Assembly: GCA_028866155.1 (NCBI GenBank)
Contig: JAGWIT010000004.1
Coordinates: forward strand, 1-39,947
DNA: 39,947 nt
Source of the DNA: Patescibacteria group bacterium
GTDB lineage: Bacteria > Patescibacteriota > Minisyncoccia > Phycocordibacterales > SBAW01
Direction: 5' to 3'
Part shown: in pieces, positions 17,139 to 26,457 of the stretch
How positions within the stretch are numbered: the stretch's first letter is position 1
Layout: each line of letters begins with the position of its first letter
Translations under genes and position numbers: made by a program
The notes under the pieces: model-generated
Databases searched by the model: none
Told to the model about the DNA's origin: nothing
The model's input: only the letters and a program-made list of their open reading frames with translations

Positions 17139-17837
17139 ATGAGCCCCGCGCCCAAACGAAAAACCCCGACCCGCTCAACCCCCAAAAAGGCGGCCCCCTT
17201 GCCCCCTGTGGCGCGCCGCTCTTTTTCGTTTGACCGCATGTGGCGCCTGGTGCGCTGGCCTCTGCTCATTGTCGCGCTCCTTTATATAGCATTGGTTATA
17301 TACCGTATCCCCGCGGTGGGTGACCAGCAAAAAACTACTCAAGCGGTGGCGCAGATACAATCGCAGCACATCACGCTTGCCGACGTGATGGGCGACAACC
17401 TGCCGTTTGTGCCCTATGAGCCCAACAACGACGCAACCGTCGCCGGCATCGACCAAAACAATAACGGCATCCGCGACGACGTTGAGTTAGCCATCTTTAA
17501 ACTCCACCCCGACTCGGCAAAAATAAGAGCGGCCGAGTTGCAGTATGCGCTCGATCAACAGATTATGATAACTGAAGTCCTTAATAATCAGACATGGATT
17601 GCGGCAGCCCAAGAAGATTCTCGAGGATTTGCATGTATTGGTGATTCAGTTCCGATCACTTCTGATTCAAGTAAGGATTTGAAAACTGTGAATGCACGAG
17701 CAAAAGAAGTTAGAGATTTAGTATTAAATACTCCTGCTCGCCAAAACGCATGGCACACAGCATATAATTTTACAACTAGTTACGGGGACTTGAACGCAAG
17801 TGACTGCGATATTGACATAAATTTACTTCCCAATTAG
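17139..17837 (+). CDS. Membrane-anchored hypothetical protein
   Basis: Pro/Lys-rich N-terminus, one TM segment, extracytoplasmic domain. Confidence 0.6.
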   Translation: MSPAPKRKTPTRSTPKKAAPLPPVARRSFSFDRMWRLVRWPLLIVALLYIALVIYRIPAVGDQQKTTQAVAQIQSQHITLADVMGDNLPFVPYEPNNDATVAGIDQNNNGIRDDVELAIFKLHPDSAKIRAAELQYALDQQIMITEVLNNQTWIAAAQEDSRGFACIGDSVPITSDSSKDLKTVNARAKEVRDLVLNTPARQNAWHTAYNFTTSYGDLNASDCDIDINLLPN

Positions 17838-17849
17838 AACTACTGGGCT

Positions 17850-20522
17850 TTGATTAAAAAAAGAGCTTTTACAGCCTTAAATATAGGCTTTTTATTATTG
17901 TTTTTACCTGCCATTGTCTCGGCGCAGGCTAATTCGCCTGCGCCCACATGCTCGGCAAGTGGGTATACAGTTGTGTATGTGAACGGTGTTTTTGATACTT
18001 TAGATCAGGCGAAAGTAGATAGAGAACAACTAGAATTTTCTTTTAAACGTCATCAAAAAAATATTAGTGAACCTGTAATCTTTCAACTCGGCTACAACCC
18101 TACCCACATCGCCGGAGCGGGGGATGCTATTCAGTCTACCTTCCAGCAGTTTAATTCGTCCGTTAGCAATTATGACCTCGACACTATTTTGATGGAGATT
18201 GCTCCGGAGGTCACGACGCGCAAGCTGCTTATTGTTGGACACTCGCAAGGCGCAGATTATGCAAATGAAATGTATGATTATTTGACTGGGCATGGCGAGT
18301 CAAAAGAGGCTGTCGGCGTCTATGCGGAGGCGACTCCAGCAAATTATGTCGCCAGCAATGGGAAGTATCTCACCTCAGCAACCGACAATGTCATCAGCGC
18401 TGTTGCCGCGGCCGCCGGCGCCGCCGCTCAGTACGGAGTTCCTGTTGTGCAGCCTTTGCCGCCCAACATAATCATCCCTGTATCTGCGGCCGAGGAAACT
18501 TTGCCGACCGGCGGGCATTCATTTATTGATGATTACCTCGCGGGCGCGTCCGACCGCATCGTCTCCGATATCTCAGGCGAGCTTTCGGCTTTGGTGCCGA
18601 GCGGCGCCGGCAATGGCGGATGTTTTACTCCCCCGGCACCAAGCCTCGGATACAAAGCGCAAACTCTCGGTTTTGCAATCGCTGACCCGGCCGCGGTCGC
18701 CTTAAGGACCGGCGTCATTACTACCGCGAAGGCATCCGAGGTTGCTGTTACTGCCGCGTATACGCTCGTCGCAGGCGCTACGCAGTTTTTGGCAGACACG
18801 GTGAAAGTGACCACTTCGCCGCCGAGCCAAGCGCAAGCCGACCACAAAACGCTCAAAATAGTCGACAAATTATACGGCGGCGACTTGTCTGACCCGGAGC
18901 TTCAAGACTTGCTCGGCAATAATCAAGGTTCGGCAGTGGCGCTCGCCGCACAAGGCAGCGAGCAGCCCGTGCCCGTCGACGGCGGATTTGTCGAAGGGAC
19001 TTCGACTTCAGTTGTTATTGCGGCTGTTATTGCAACTTCTTCTGCTCCGACCTCAATGCCGAGCATCTTTCCTCAAACAGCCAATGGGCAAGTATGGGTC
19101 GGCGGCGGCTCGGCGCCCGCACAAAATCCTCCAGCACAAAACGCTCCGACTCCGGCTGTTTCTGATACTTCTGACGCTACCGCAGACGACGCAAGCACGA
19201 GCGCTCCAATGATACCGCCTGAGCCGTTTGATGCATCGACAACTGCGCCGATCGTCTCGGTGCCCGCGTGTGCCGCGTCGCTGTCGCCCGAATTTTGTTT
19301 TTTGCCCGCCACCGACGTGACGCTTACCTGGGACTCGGTAGAAAATGCTTTGCAATACGGCATCAATATCAATGGCACGCAAATTAATACCATTACCGGC
19401 ACGAGCACGACTGTCACCCTTGCCGATGATGCGTCGAGCACGGTGAAAGTTGTCGCCTATGACGCCTCAAGCACGCCGCTCGCTTCAAACACACAGACGG
19501 TCTATGCGTTCACCAAGCCGGTCGTCATCAACGAGGTGGCATGGAGCGGGACCAATACCTCGCCGACCGACCAGTGGGTCGAATTAAAAAATCGCACGCC
19601 CTATCTGCTTGATGCTTCAAAACTGATTTTGCTCGCCGAGCAGGGAGGCGCGCAGTATGTGCCGCTCACCGGAACTATCTATGGTCTCAATGTGAATCAA
19701 GGGTTCCCGTATCTTTATTTGCTTGAGCGAACGCAAACAGTATTTACCGGAGTCAGTGGTTCGACGCCGCAGTTCGCGGGCGAATTTGACCCGCTCGACG
19801 CCGCAGGCGAACAACTCGCGCTCGCGTGGTCGGATGGAGAGTCGACCACCACGCTCGATGAAACGCCCGCGGTCGCAACGTGCGGAGGTTGGTGCGCCGG
19901 CCGGCAAGCAGAGGTCGGCGGCTATGCCTACGCGTGGGGCAACCCCGAGCCAATATCGATGGAGCGCATCAGCTCGGACGTTTCAGGAACGCTGGCTTCT
20001 AATTGGGCGAGCAACGACGGCTATATCACCAACGCGGATGACGGTAATGGGCAGCGCATCATAGGCTCTCCCGGCTATCAAAACTCAAACAATTGGCCGC
20101 TCGCGGGGTTCTTCTGCGACGGCGACGCGTCGATACTCGTGCCAACTACGGGGACGCCTCCGGTGTACGCGCCGCAAAGTTCTCACTGCACGTACCTCGC
20201 CGGATTTATTGGCAGTACTAAAAGCGCGCAGGGCGGGATATTCGAAGGCACGGTCGGCAGTTCGACGCTGATCAACAGCTCATATTTTTCTTCGAACAGC
20301 CCCAGCTATACCGGCTCGGGCATCAGTCTCGGCGGCTACCCGCCGGGGCAATATTTTGTCGCGATGTGGGAGCTCAACTACAACGTGGGTAGCGGGTACA
20401 ACGGATGGTCTGCGGGAGACATGATGTCCTATATTAAGACCGGCTTTCAAGAAGATGGTGTCACTGCGATGCCGCCCGTTAACAACTATGTCATCATCCC
20501 ATTCACCTACGCGCCGCAGTAG
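17850..20522 (+). CDS. Large secreted protein with lipase-like GHSQG motif and lamin-tail-like domain
   Basis: TTG start, signal peptide, LLIVGHSQGADYANEMYDYL, Fn3-like LTWDSVENALQYGININ, and VVINEVAWSGTNTSPTDQWVELKNRT (lamin-tail pattern). Confidence 0.7.
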   Translation: MIKKRAFTALNIGFLLLFLPAIVSAQANSPAPTCSASGYTVVYVNGVFDTLDQAKVDREQLEFSFKRHQKNISEPVIFQLGYNPTHIAGAGDAIQSTFQQFNSSVSNYDLDTILMEIAPEVTTRKLLIVGHSQGADYANEMYDYLTGHGESKEAVGVYAEATPANYVASNGKYLTSATDNVISAVAAAAGAAAQYGVPVVQPLPPNIIIPVSAAEETLPTGGHSFIDDYLAGASDRIVSDISGELSALVPSGAGNGGCFTPPAPSLGYKAQTLGFAIADPAAVALRTGVITTAKASEVAVTAAYTLVAGATQFLADTVKVTTSPPSQAQADHKTLKIVDKLYGGDLSDPELQDLLGNNQGSAVALAAQGSEQPVPVDGGFVEGTSTSVVIAAVIATSSAPTSMPSIFPQTANGQVWVGGGSAPAQNPPAQNAPTPAVSDTSDATADDASTSAPMIPPEPFDASTTAPIVSVPACAASLSPEFCFLPATDVTLTWDSVENALQYGININGTQINTITGTSTTVTLADDASSTVKVVAYDASSTPLASNTQTVYAFTKPVVINEVAWSGTNTSPTDQWVELKNRTPYLLDASKLILLAEQGGAQYVPLTGTIYGLNVNQGFPYLYLLERTQTVFTGVSGSTPQFAGEFDPLDAAGEQLALAWSDGESTTTLDETPAVATCGGWCAGRQAEVGGYAYAWGNPEPISMERISSDVSGTLASNWASNDGYITNADDGNGQRIIGSPGYQNSNNWPLAGFFCDGDASILVPTTGTPPVYAPQSSHCTYLAGFIGSTKSAQGGIFEGTVGSSTLINSSYFSSNSPSYTGSGISLGGYPPGQYFVAMWELNYNVGSGYNGWSAGDMMSYIKTGFQEDGVTAMPPVNNYVIIPFTYAPQ

Positions 20523-20546
20523 ACGGCAAATGGTAAACTTGGGGTT

Positions 20547-21230
20547 ATGCGGTGGCAAACGCTTTTGCGATATGCGATGGAGGCGGCGATTGTTGTCGTG
20601 GTTTTAATACTTTTTGTTGTTGTCGGATATATCGACTACGAAACGCGCCCATATATTTTTAATTCAATAACTGACGTGCCGACCACGCAAACGGCGCTGG
20701 TGCTGGGCGCTTCGGTCACCTCGACCGGAGCATTATCACCGGTTCTCAAAGAGCGCGCCGACGAGGCGGTGGCGCTGTATCGCGCGCAAAAAGTCTCAAA
20801 AATTTTGGTGACGGGTGATGACGCCGCCGTTTCGTACAACGAGGTCGACCCCGTTGGCAGATATCTCAATGCGCAGGGCATACCCGAGCGGGACATCTTT
20901 CTTGACCATGCGGGGTTTGACACCTACTCAAGCATGTACCGGGCCAGAGACGTCTTCGGCGTCTCGTCGGTCATTATCGTGTCGCAACCCTTCCATCTGC
21001 CGCGCGCGGTGTTTATTGCGCGCGAGCTCGGACTCAACGCCTATGGCGCGGCGGCGGGGCAGGGCGAGCTGTTTTTGTTCAACGATGTGCGCGAGATACC
21101 CGCGTCGATCAAAGCGGTCTATGACTTGGCCGCCTTACGCGTGCCAAAATATTTGGGAGAGAAGTATCCGATAGGAGGCGACGGCTCGGCAACTTGGATA
21201 GGGACGTCCACCGCACTACGCGTTAATTGA
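20547..21230 (+). CDS. SanA/YdcF-like (DUF218) membrane protein
   Basis: ALVLGASVTSTGALSPVLKERADEAVALYRAQKVSKILVTGDD ... DTYSSMYRARDVFGVSSVIIVSQPFHLPRAVFIARELGL. Confidence 0.85.
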   Translation: MRWQTLLRYAMEAAIVVVVLILFVVVGYIDYETRPYIFNSITDVPTTQTALVLGASVTSTGALSPVLKERADEAVALYRAQKVSKILVTGDDAAVSYNEVDPVGRYLNAQGIPERDIFLDHAGFDTYSSMYRARDVFGVSSVIIVSQPFHLPRAVFIARELGLNAYGAAAGQGELFLFNDVREIPASIKAVYDLAALRVPKYLGEKYPIGGDGSATWIGTSTALRVN

Positions 21231-21290
21231 CAAACTATACTAAAAGTTGCACTCTAAGGACAGAAATCAATATCACCCAAGGAGGATGGG

Positions 21291-21893
21291 ATGAGGCTCT
21301 TTGTTGTCGCGGCCGCAGTTGCCGCAATGCTGTGTTCAGCTTCTGCGACTTTGGCAATTGCGAGCGAGCTCTACATATCCATCGGCGCGGTCACCAATCC
21401 GCCTATCGGGTGGACAGACTTCTGTGCCAGGTATGCGCCGGAGTGCGATACGCAACCGCTCCAGGTGCTCGACGTCGCGCTGGGGCCATGGGTTTGGGAG
21501 GAACTCAAGCGAATCAATAAGTACGTCAATGATACGGTCAAACCGATGAGCGACTTGGAGCACTGGAGGACGCCCGAACATTGGGATTACCCCGACGATG
21601 GCTATGGCGACTGCGAGGACTATGTCTTGCAAAAGCGCAGGTTCCTACTCAAACTAGGGTGGCCGCGCCAAGCATTGCTCATTACCTTCGTCCGCGACCA
21701 AAAAGAAAAAGGCCACGCAGTGCTCACCGTAAAGACCGACCGCGGCGAATACATCCTCGACAACCTTACTGATGAAATTTTGCTTTGGTCGCACACGGAC
21801 TACGGCTTCATCAAGCGACAGTCGCAGACCGACCCAAACGTGTGGGTGTCGGTTGGATACCTATGGACGGTCGGTTCAATAAAATTGAAGTAA
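21291..21893 (+). CDS. BTLCP/LapG-like transglutaminase-like cysteine peptidase
   Basis: Signal peptide, WTDFCARYAPEC, YGDCEDYVLQKRRFL (Cys), KGHAVLTVKTDRGEYILDN (His/Asp). Strong SD aaggagg. Confidence 0.82.
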   Translation: MRLFVVAAAVAAMLCSASATLAIASELYISIGAVTNPPIGWTDFCARYAPECDTQPLQVLDVALGPWVWEELKRINKYVNDTVKPMSDLEHWRTPEHWDYPDDGYGDCEDYVLQKRRFLLKLGWPRQALLITFVRDQKEKGHAVLTVKTDRGEYILDNLTDEILLWSHTDYGFIKRQSQTDPNVWVSVGYLWTVGSIKLK

Positions 21894-21908
21894 GCGTCTT
21901 ATTTCACG

Positions 21909-21934
21909 GCCCCGAGGAAACCTCGGGGCTTTTT
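21909..21934 (+). terminator. Rho-independent terminator
   Basis: GCCCCGAGG-AAA-CCTCGGGGC-TTTTT. Confidence 0.9.
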
Positions 21935-21948
21935 GTTATAATAAAGTA

Positions 21949-22350
21949 ATGGATAACGACATGCCGAAGGACGAGGACGAATGGAAGCAAAAGCTGACGC
22001 CCGAGCAATACCATATTTTGCGCGAGAAGGGGACCGAGGTGCCTTTTACCGGCGCACTTCTTAAAGAAAAGCGCATGGGGCTGTACACCTGCGCCGCGTG
22101 CGGCAACGTTCTCTTTGCTTCAGACGCAAAATTTGACTCGGGTACCGGTTGGCCGAGCTTCGACCATGCCATCCCGGGCGCAACAAATTTAATTGAAGAT
22201 GATTCGATGGGAATAAAACGAACCGAGGTGGTGTGCGCCAGATGCGGCTCGCACTTGGGCCACCTGTTTAACGACGGCCCCGCCGAAACCACCGGCAAAC
22301 GATATTGCATCAATTCGGTCTGCCTCGATCTGAAGCCAAAAAAAGAGTAA
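21949..22350 (+). CDS. msrB: Peptide-methionine (R)-S-oxide reductase MsrB
   Basis: GLYTCAACGNVLFASDAKFDSGTGWPSFDHAI...EVVCARCGSHLGHLFNDGPAETTGKRYCINSVCL. Confidence 0.95.
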   Translation: MDNDMPKDEDEWKQKLTPEQYHILREKGTEVPFTGALLKEKRMGLYTCAACGNVLFASDAKFDSGTGWPSFDHAIPGATNLIEDDSMGIKRTEVVCARCGSHLGHLFNDGPAETTGKRYCINSVCLDLKPKKE

Positions 22351-22367
22351 AAAACTATAATTGTTAA

Positions 22368-22442
22368 ATGGCTCTGCTTCTTGTTGCGTTCATGGCGGGG
22401 TTGCTCACGGTCTTGGCACCCTGCACCTTTACGTTCGGCTAG
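22368..22442 (+). pseudogene. CcdA/DsbD N-terminal remnant (24 codons)
   Basis: MALLLVAFMAGLLTVLAPCTFTFG*. The first ~19 residues match the first TM of CcdA-type proteins (AGLLTVLAPC), then stop. Confidence 0.6.
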
Positions 22443-22496
22443 AGAGCGGAGTATACTTGGGACTGGTCACTTTTAGCAGTTTACATTTACGCATAT

Positions 22497-22802
22497 ATGG
22501 CAAAATGGATTATCGGCATCGTCGTTATTATCATCGCCGCGGCGGCGCTGTGGTGGAGCGGCTGGTTGGGACGCATAACCCCCTCGCAGGCTCCTTCTCA
22601 GACGGCAACGACCACTTCGACAGGCTCAGAGCAAGCGACCACGCAGGCTCCCATTAACGGCATGAGTGCATCTAACAACGCGTCCGATGCGGCGGTTACC
22701 CAAGACACCGCGGCGATAGACGCGCAGATGCAGGGGCTCAATTCGGACTCGGCAAACGTCAATTCGAGCATGAACGACCAGGCTGTGACCCAGTCATACT
22801 AA
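22497..22802 (+). CDS. Small membrane-anchored hypothetical protein
   Basis: TM segment then Ala/Thr/Ser/Gln-rich tail. Confidence 0.6.
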   Translation: MAKWIIGIVVIIIAAAALWWSGWLGRITPSQAPSQTATTTSTGSEQATTQAPINGMSASNNASDAAVTQDTAAIDAQMQGLNSDSANVNSSMNDQAVTQSY

Positions 22803-22823
22803 ATTATCAATAACTCCATACTC

Positions 22824-23666
22824 ATGACGAACTTCAAACAACTCACTCTCATGCTCGCGGTGCTGCTCGGCCTGGTGACGCTCGCCCCCGCGCTTGCATT
22901 TGCACAAAGCTACGGCGCGTCGGTAACCGCGAACACTTCGGCGAATGTGGGCGCTGCCGGCGCTTCGGCAAACGTATCCGGCTCGGCGACGCTCACCGCG
23001 GCCGAGACAAAAGCGATTAGCCGCGGCGACCAGGAGATAACCCGTCGCATCCAGGCACTTAACGACCTCAACACGCGCGTGCAGGGGATGCAGGCGGTGA
23101 CCGACTCCTTCAAGCAGAATCTTGCCGCCAGCATTCAGACCGAGATAACCACCCTGACCACCCTCAAAGCTAAGATAGACGCCGATACCGATTTGGCAAC
23201 GCTCAAAACCGATATCCAGTCGATAACAAAATCCTATCGCGTCTACGTGCTCATCCTCCCGCAGGGGCGCATCGCGGCGGCGGCCGACCGCGTCGTGACC
23301 ATCGTCAGCATGATGTCGACGCTCGGCAGCAAGCTACAGGCGCGCGTCCAAACCGCTTCTTCGGCGGGGAATGACACGACCGCGCTCACCGCCGCATTGA
23401 CCGACATGAGCAGCAAGCTCCAGGATGCCCAGACGCAGGCGCAGGCTGCGGTAACGGCAACCGCATCTTTGCAGCCCGACAATGGCAACGCGACCGTCAT
23501 GGCTTCCAACACTGCAGCGCTCAAGCAGGCGCGTACCGATATTCAAACAGCAACCAAAGATTTGCAGGCCGCACGCAAGGACATCACGACCGTCGTGTCC
23601 GGCTTGGCCAAGTTCAATGCCAATGTGAACGCATCTTCGACAACGCAGACCAGCACAACTCCGTAA
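22824..23666 (+). CDS. Secreted coiled-coil/Ala-Thr-rich hypothetical protein
   Basis: Signal peptide ...ALAFAQ, helical repetitive body. Confidence 0.65.
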   Translation: MTNFKQLTLMLAVLLGLVTLAPALAFAQSYGASVTANTSANVGAAGASANVSGSATLTAAETKAISRGDQEITRRIQALNDLNTRVQGMQAVTDSFKQNLAASIQTEITTLTTLKAKIDADTDLATLKTDIQSITKSYRVYVLILPQGRIAAAADRVVTIVSMMSTLGSKLQARVQTASSAGNDTTALTAALTDMSSKLQDAQTQAQAAVTATASLQPDNGNATVMASNTAALKQARTDIQTATKDLQAARKDITTVVSGLAKFNANVNASSTTQTSTTP

Positions 23667-23687
23667 AGCAGGCAATCAGCACTTGCG

Positions 23688-23725
23688 AAAATCCCGCCTC
23701 TTTATATCCTTGGGGCGGGATTTTT
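23688..23725 (+). terminator. Rho-independent terminator
   Basis: ATCCCGCC...GGCGGGAT followed by a T tract. Confidence 0.85.
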
Positions 23726-23764
23726 CGCGCTACACTTTTTATATAGTAAGTAACTTATTTTGGT

Positions 23765-24181
23765 ATGCTTAATCGCATCAGCAGGTATTGGTTCAACAAA
23801 ACGCTCGGGATGTTCTTTATTCGCGCGGCAACGGGGCTTATCTTTATCATGCTCGGCTGGATGAAGCTGCAAAGCCTGCCCATGATGAACAGTTTCTTTA
23901 CCAACAAACTCGGCCTGCCGCCCGGCACCGCTACCTTCATTGCGCTCGTTGAGCTCATCGGCGGCTTGATGCTTATCCTTGGCGTATGGGCACGTGTCGC
24001 GGGCGTGGTGCTCGGGATAGAGATGCTCGTCGCGATATTCATCACCTTGCCGACCAGCCAAGCCTTCGGCGGCCACGAGCTTGAAATAATGCTCATGGCG
24101 ACCTCCTTCGGCGTCGCGCTCACCGGCCCGGCCGCGTGCGCCTCACGCATCTCTTCGAGCACGATTAAAAAGCTGGTATAG
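23765..24181 (+). CDS. DoxX-family membrane protein
   Basis: RAATGLIFIMLGWMKLQSLPMM...ELIGGLMLILGVWARVAGVVLGIEML. Confidence 0.75.
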   Translation: MLNRISRYWFNKTLGMFFIRAATGLIFIMLGWMKLQSLPMMNSFFTNKLGLPPGTATFIALVELIGGLMLILGVWARVAGVVLGIEMLVAIFITLPTSQAFGGHELEIMLMATSFGVALTGPAACASRISSSTIKKLV

Positions 24182-24918
24182 TGCTCACAGCCATGACCGC
24201 TGTATTAGTTGCCATTGCAGCCGCTTGCGCCACCATGCTAGGCGGTTCTTTGGCGCTCAAGCTGCGCGACAAGCTCCACATTATTTTGGGATTCAGCGCC
24301 GGCGCGGTCGTGGCGGTGGCTTTTTTTGACCTTTTGCCCGAGGCGCTCGAGCTGGGAGGGAAGGTGCATCAACTCTCAACGGTTGTCTCGTTTGCTGCGC
24401 TCGGGTTTTTGCTCTACCTCACGCTCGACCGGATTATTTTGCTCCACAATCATGCGCACGAAAACGGTGATGAGCATCCGGTGGAGTCGCGCGGACACAT
24501 CCGCGCTGGGTCGCTCTCAATACACAGCTTCCTCGACGGTGTTGGCATCGGTTTGGCGTTTCAGGTCTCGGCCGCGGTCGGCGCGGTGGTCGCGGCCGCG
24601 GTGCTGGCGCACGATTTTAGCGACGGCATCAACACGGTCAATGTTGTGGTACGCCATGGCGGCGAACGTTCAAAAGCCTTGCGCTGGCTCTTGGTGGATG
24701 CATTAGCGCCCGTCTTGGGCGTCATCGTTACGTTATTTTTTACCCTCAGCGAGGATTCCCTCGGCCTTCTGCTCGCAATGTTCGCCGGCTTCTTTCTTTA
24801 CATAGGCGCGTCCGACTTAATCCCCGAGTCCCACCATCAGCATCCAAAATTTTTAACGACTCTCATGACGCTCATCGGCGCTGCGGTCCTCTATCTAGCC
24901 ATCCACTTCGCGGGATAG
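24181..24918 (+). CDS. ZIP-family metal transporter
   Basis: GTG start. FSAGAVVAVAFFDLLPEALE, IHSFLDGVGIGLAFQV, LAHDFSDGINTV, GASDLIPESHH. Confidence 0.88.
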   Translation: MLTAMTAVLVAIAAACATMLGGSLALKLRDKLHIILGFSAGAVVAVAFFDLLPEALELGGKVHQLSTVVSFAALGFLLYLTLDRIILLHNHAHENGDEHPVESRGHIRAGSLSIHSFLDGVGIGLAFQVSAAVGAVVAAAVLAHDFSDGINTVNVVVRHGGERSKALRWLLVDALAPVLGVIVTLFFTLSEDSLGLLLAMFAGFFLYIGASDLIPESHHQHPKFLTTLMTLIGAAVLYLAIHFAG

Positions 24919-24953
24919 TGAATACAAAAAGTAAATATACATGCGCGGGGTAA

Positions 24954-26456
24954 TCATCCCTCCGCGACCACTTGGTGCTCGTGGCCCAGCACATTTCTCG
25001 GTACGGTGATAAGAAGCGCGGTGAAGGAACCGAGCATGACGACAAATGCGGCGGCTTCGAACACTGTGGCGTAGGCGGCGACCTGCGCTTTAAGCGCAAT
25101 GAGCGCGATGAACGTCTGGAGATTTTGCGGCGTGACCACGTTAAGCACGCTGCGCTGAGCTATCGCGATGACGTTCGCATTTTCGGAGTTGGTGAGAAGC
25201 GTGCTGAATACCGCGAGACCGAATGCGCCGGCGATGTTGCGCACGAGCGCCAAGACCGCCGACGCCTCGCCAATGTCTTTTTGCGGGACGGAAACGGCGA
25301 TCAGGTTGGTTCGCTGGGCCATCCCGAAGCCAAGCGAGAACGCCATGACGCACATGGGGATGATGATATCGAGCGCCGTTGAGCGCGGGTCGATATAAGA
25401 GAGCAGGAATATTCCCACGCCGGAGAGAAAGGTGCTGGCGAATATTACAAGCCCAGGTTTTACTTTGCCGATAAGGCGGCCGCCCAAGGGTGCCGCAAAC
25501 ATCATCATGACTGCGAGCGGGATAAAAAGATATCCCGTCTGCGTTGCGCTGTAGCCGAGGAACGTCTCCGCGAATATCGGGATGAGAAATATCGCGCCCA
25601 TGAGCGCCATAAAGACAATGAAATTGTTGAGCATCGTGTACACGAACGTGGGTATTTTAAAGAAATTAAGGTTGACGATGGGCTCCGGCTCTCGGCGCTC
25701 GATAAAGTAGAATGCGATGCCAAAGACCAGCGTGCCCGCGTAGCTGAGCACGCTCGGCGCCGAGGCCCATCCCCACGTCTGCCCCTGGTCGAGCACGAGC
25801 ACGAGCGTCGCGAGCGCGGCGCCGAGCGATAATGACCCCCACCAGTCGAATTTGACGCTTCTCTTCTCGCCGACCGACTCGTTAATGAACATAAACGCCA
25901 GCAAAAGGCCGATGATGCCGAGCGGGATATTGATAAAAAAGACCGACCGCCAGCTGAAGTTGTCGATGAGCGGTCCTCCGATGAGCGGTCCGAAGACGGC
26001 GGCGACGGCAAAAGCGCCCGACCAGATGCCGAGTGCTTGTGCGCGCTCCTTCGCATTGGTGAACGTGATGGCGATGATGGCCATCGCGGTGGGGTAGTCT
26101 GCCGAAACGGCGAATCCCTGAACGATGCGAAACACGATCATCGAGGGGAGATTCCACGCCAGCGCACACAGGCCCGAAGCGACGGTGAACCCGATGAAGC
26201 CGATAAGATAGATGCGCTTCCTGCCCGCGGTGTCGCCGAGCTTGCCCCACACGGGGACAAACACGGCGTTGGCTAAAATATACGCCGTCGAAATCCACGC
26301 GGCGTCCGTCACCCCGATATTGAAATCGCCGATTATTTTAGGAAGGGCGAGGTTCACCACCGTTTGGTCGAGCCTCCCGAGAAAAGTGCCGAAGATGACC
26401 GTTGCGAGGACTATCCAGCGAACGCTGCTTTTTTCAGTGATTTTCTCATCGCTCAT
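24954..26456 (-). CDS. MFS transporter, DHA2/EmrB-like
   Basis: LDQTVVNLALPKIIGDFNIG, GKLGDTAGRKRIYLIG, 14-TM-like length. Start MSDEKITEK. Confidence 0.92.
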   Translation of the reverse strand: MSDEKITEKSSVRWIVLATVIFGTFLGRLDQTVVNLALPKIIGDFNIGVTDAAWISTAYILANAVFVPVWGKLGDTAGRKRIYLIGFIGFTVASGLCALAWNLPSMIVFRIVQGFAVSADYPTAMAIIAITFTNAKERAQALGIWSGAFAVAAVFGPLIGGPLIDNFSWRSVFFINIPLGIIGLLLAFMFINESVGEKRSVKFDWWGSLSLGAALATLVLVLDQGQTWGWASAPSVLSYAGTLVFGIAFYFIERREPEPIVNLNFFKIPTFVYTMLNNFIVFMALMGAIFLIPIFAETFLGYSATQTGYLFIPLAVMMMFAAPLGGRLIGKVKPGLVIFASTFLSGVGIFLLSYIDPRSTALDIIIPMCVMAFSLGFGMAQRTNLIAVSVPQKDIGEASAVLALVRNIAGAFGLAVFSTLLTNSENANVIAIAQRSVLNVVTPQNLQTFIALIALKAQVAAYATVFEAAAFVVMLGSFTALLITVPRNVLGHEHQVVAEG

Positions 26457-26457
26457 T

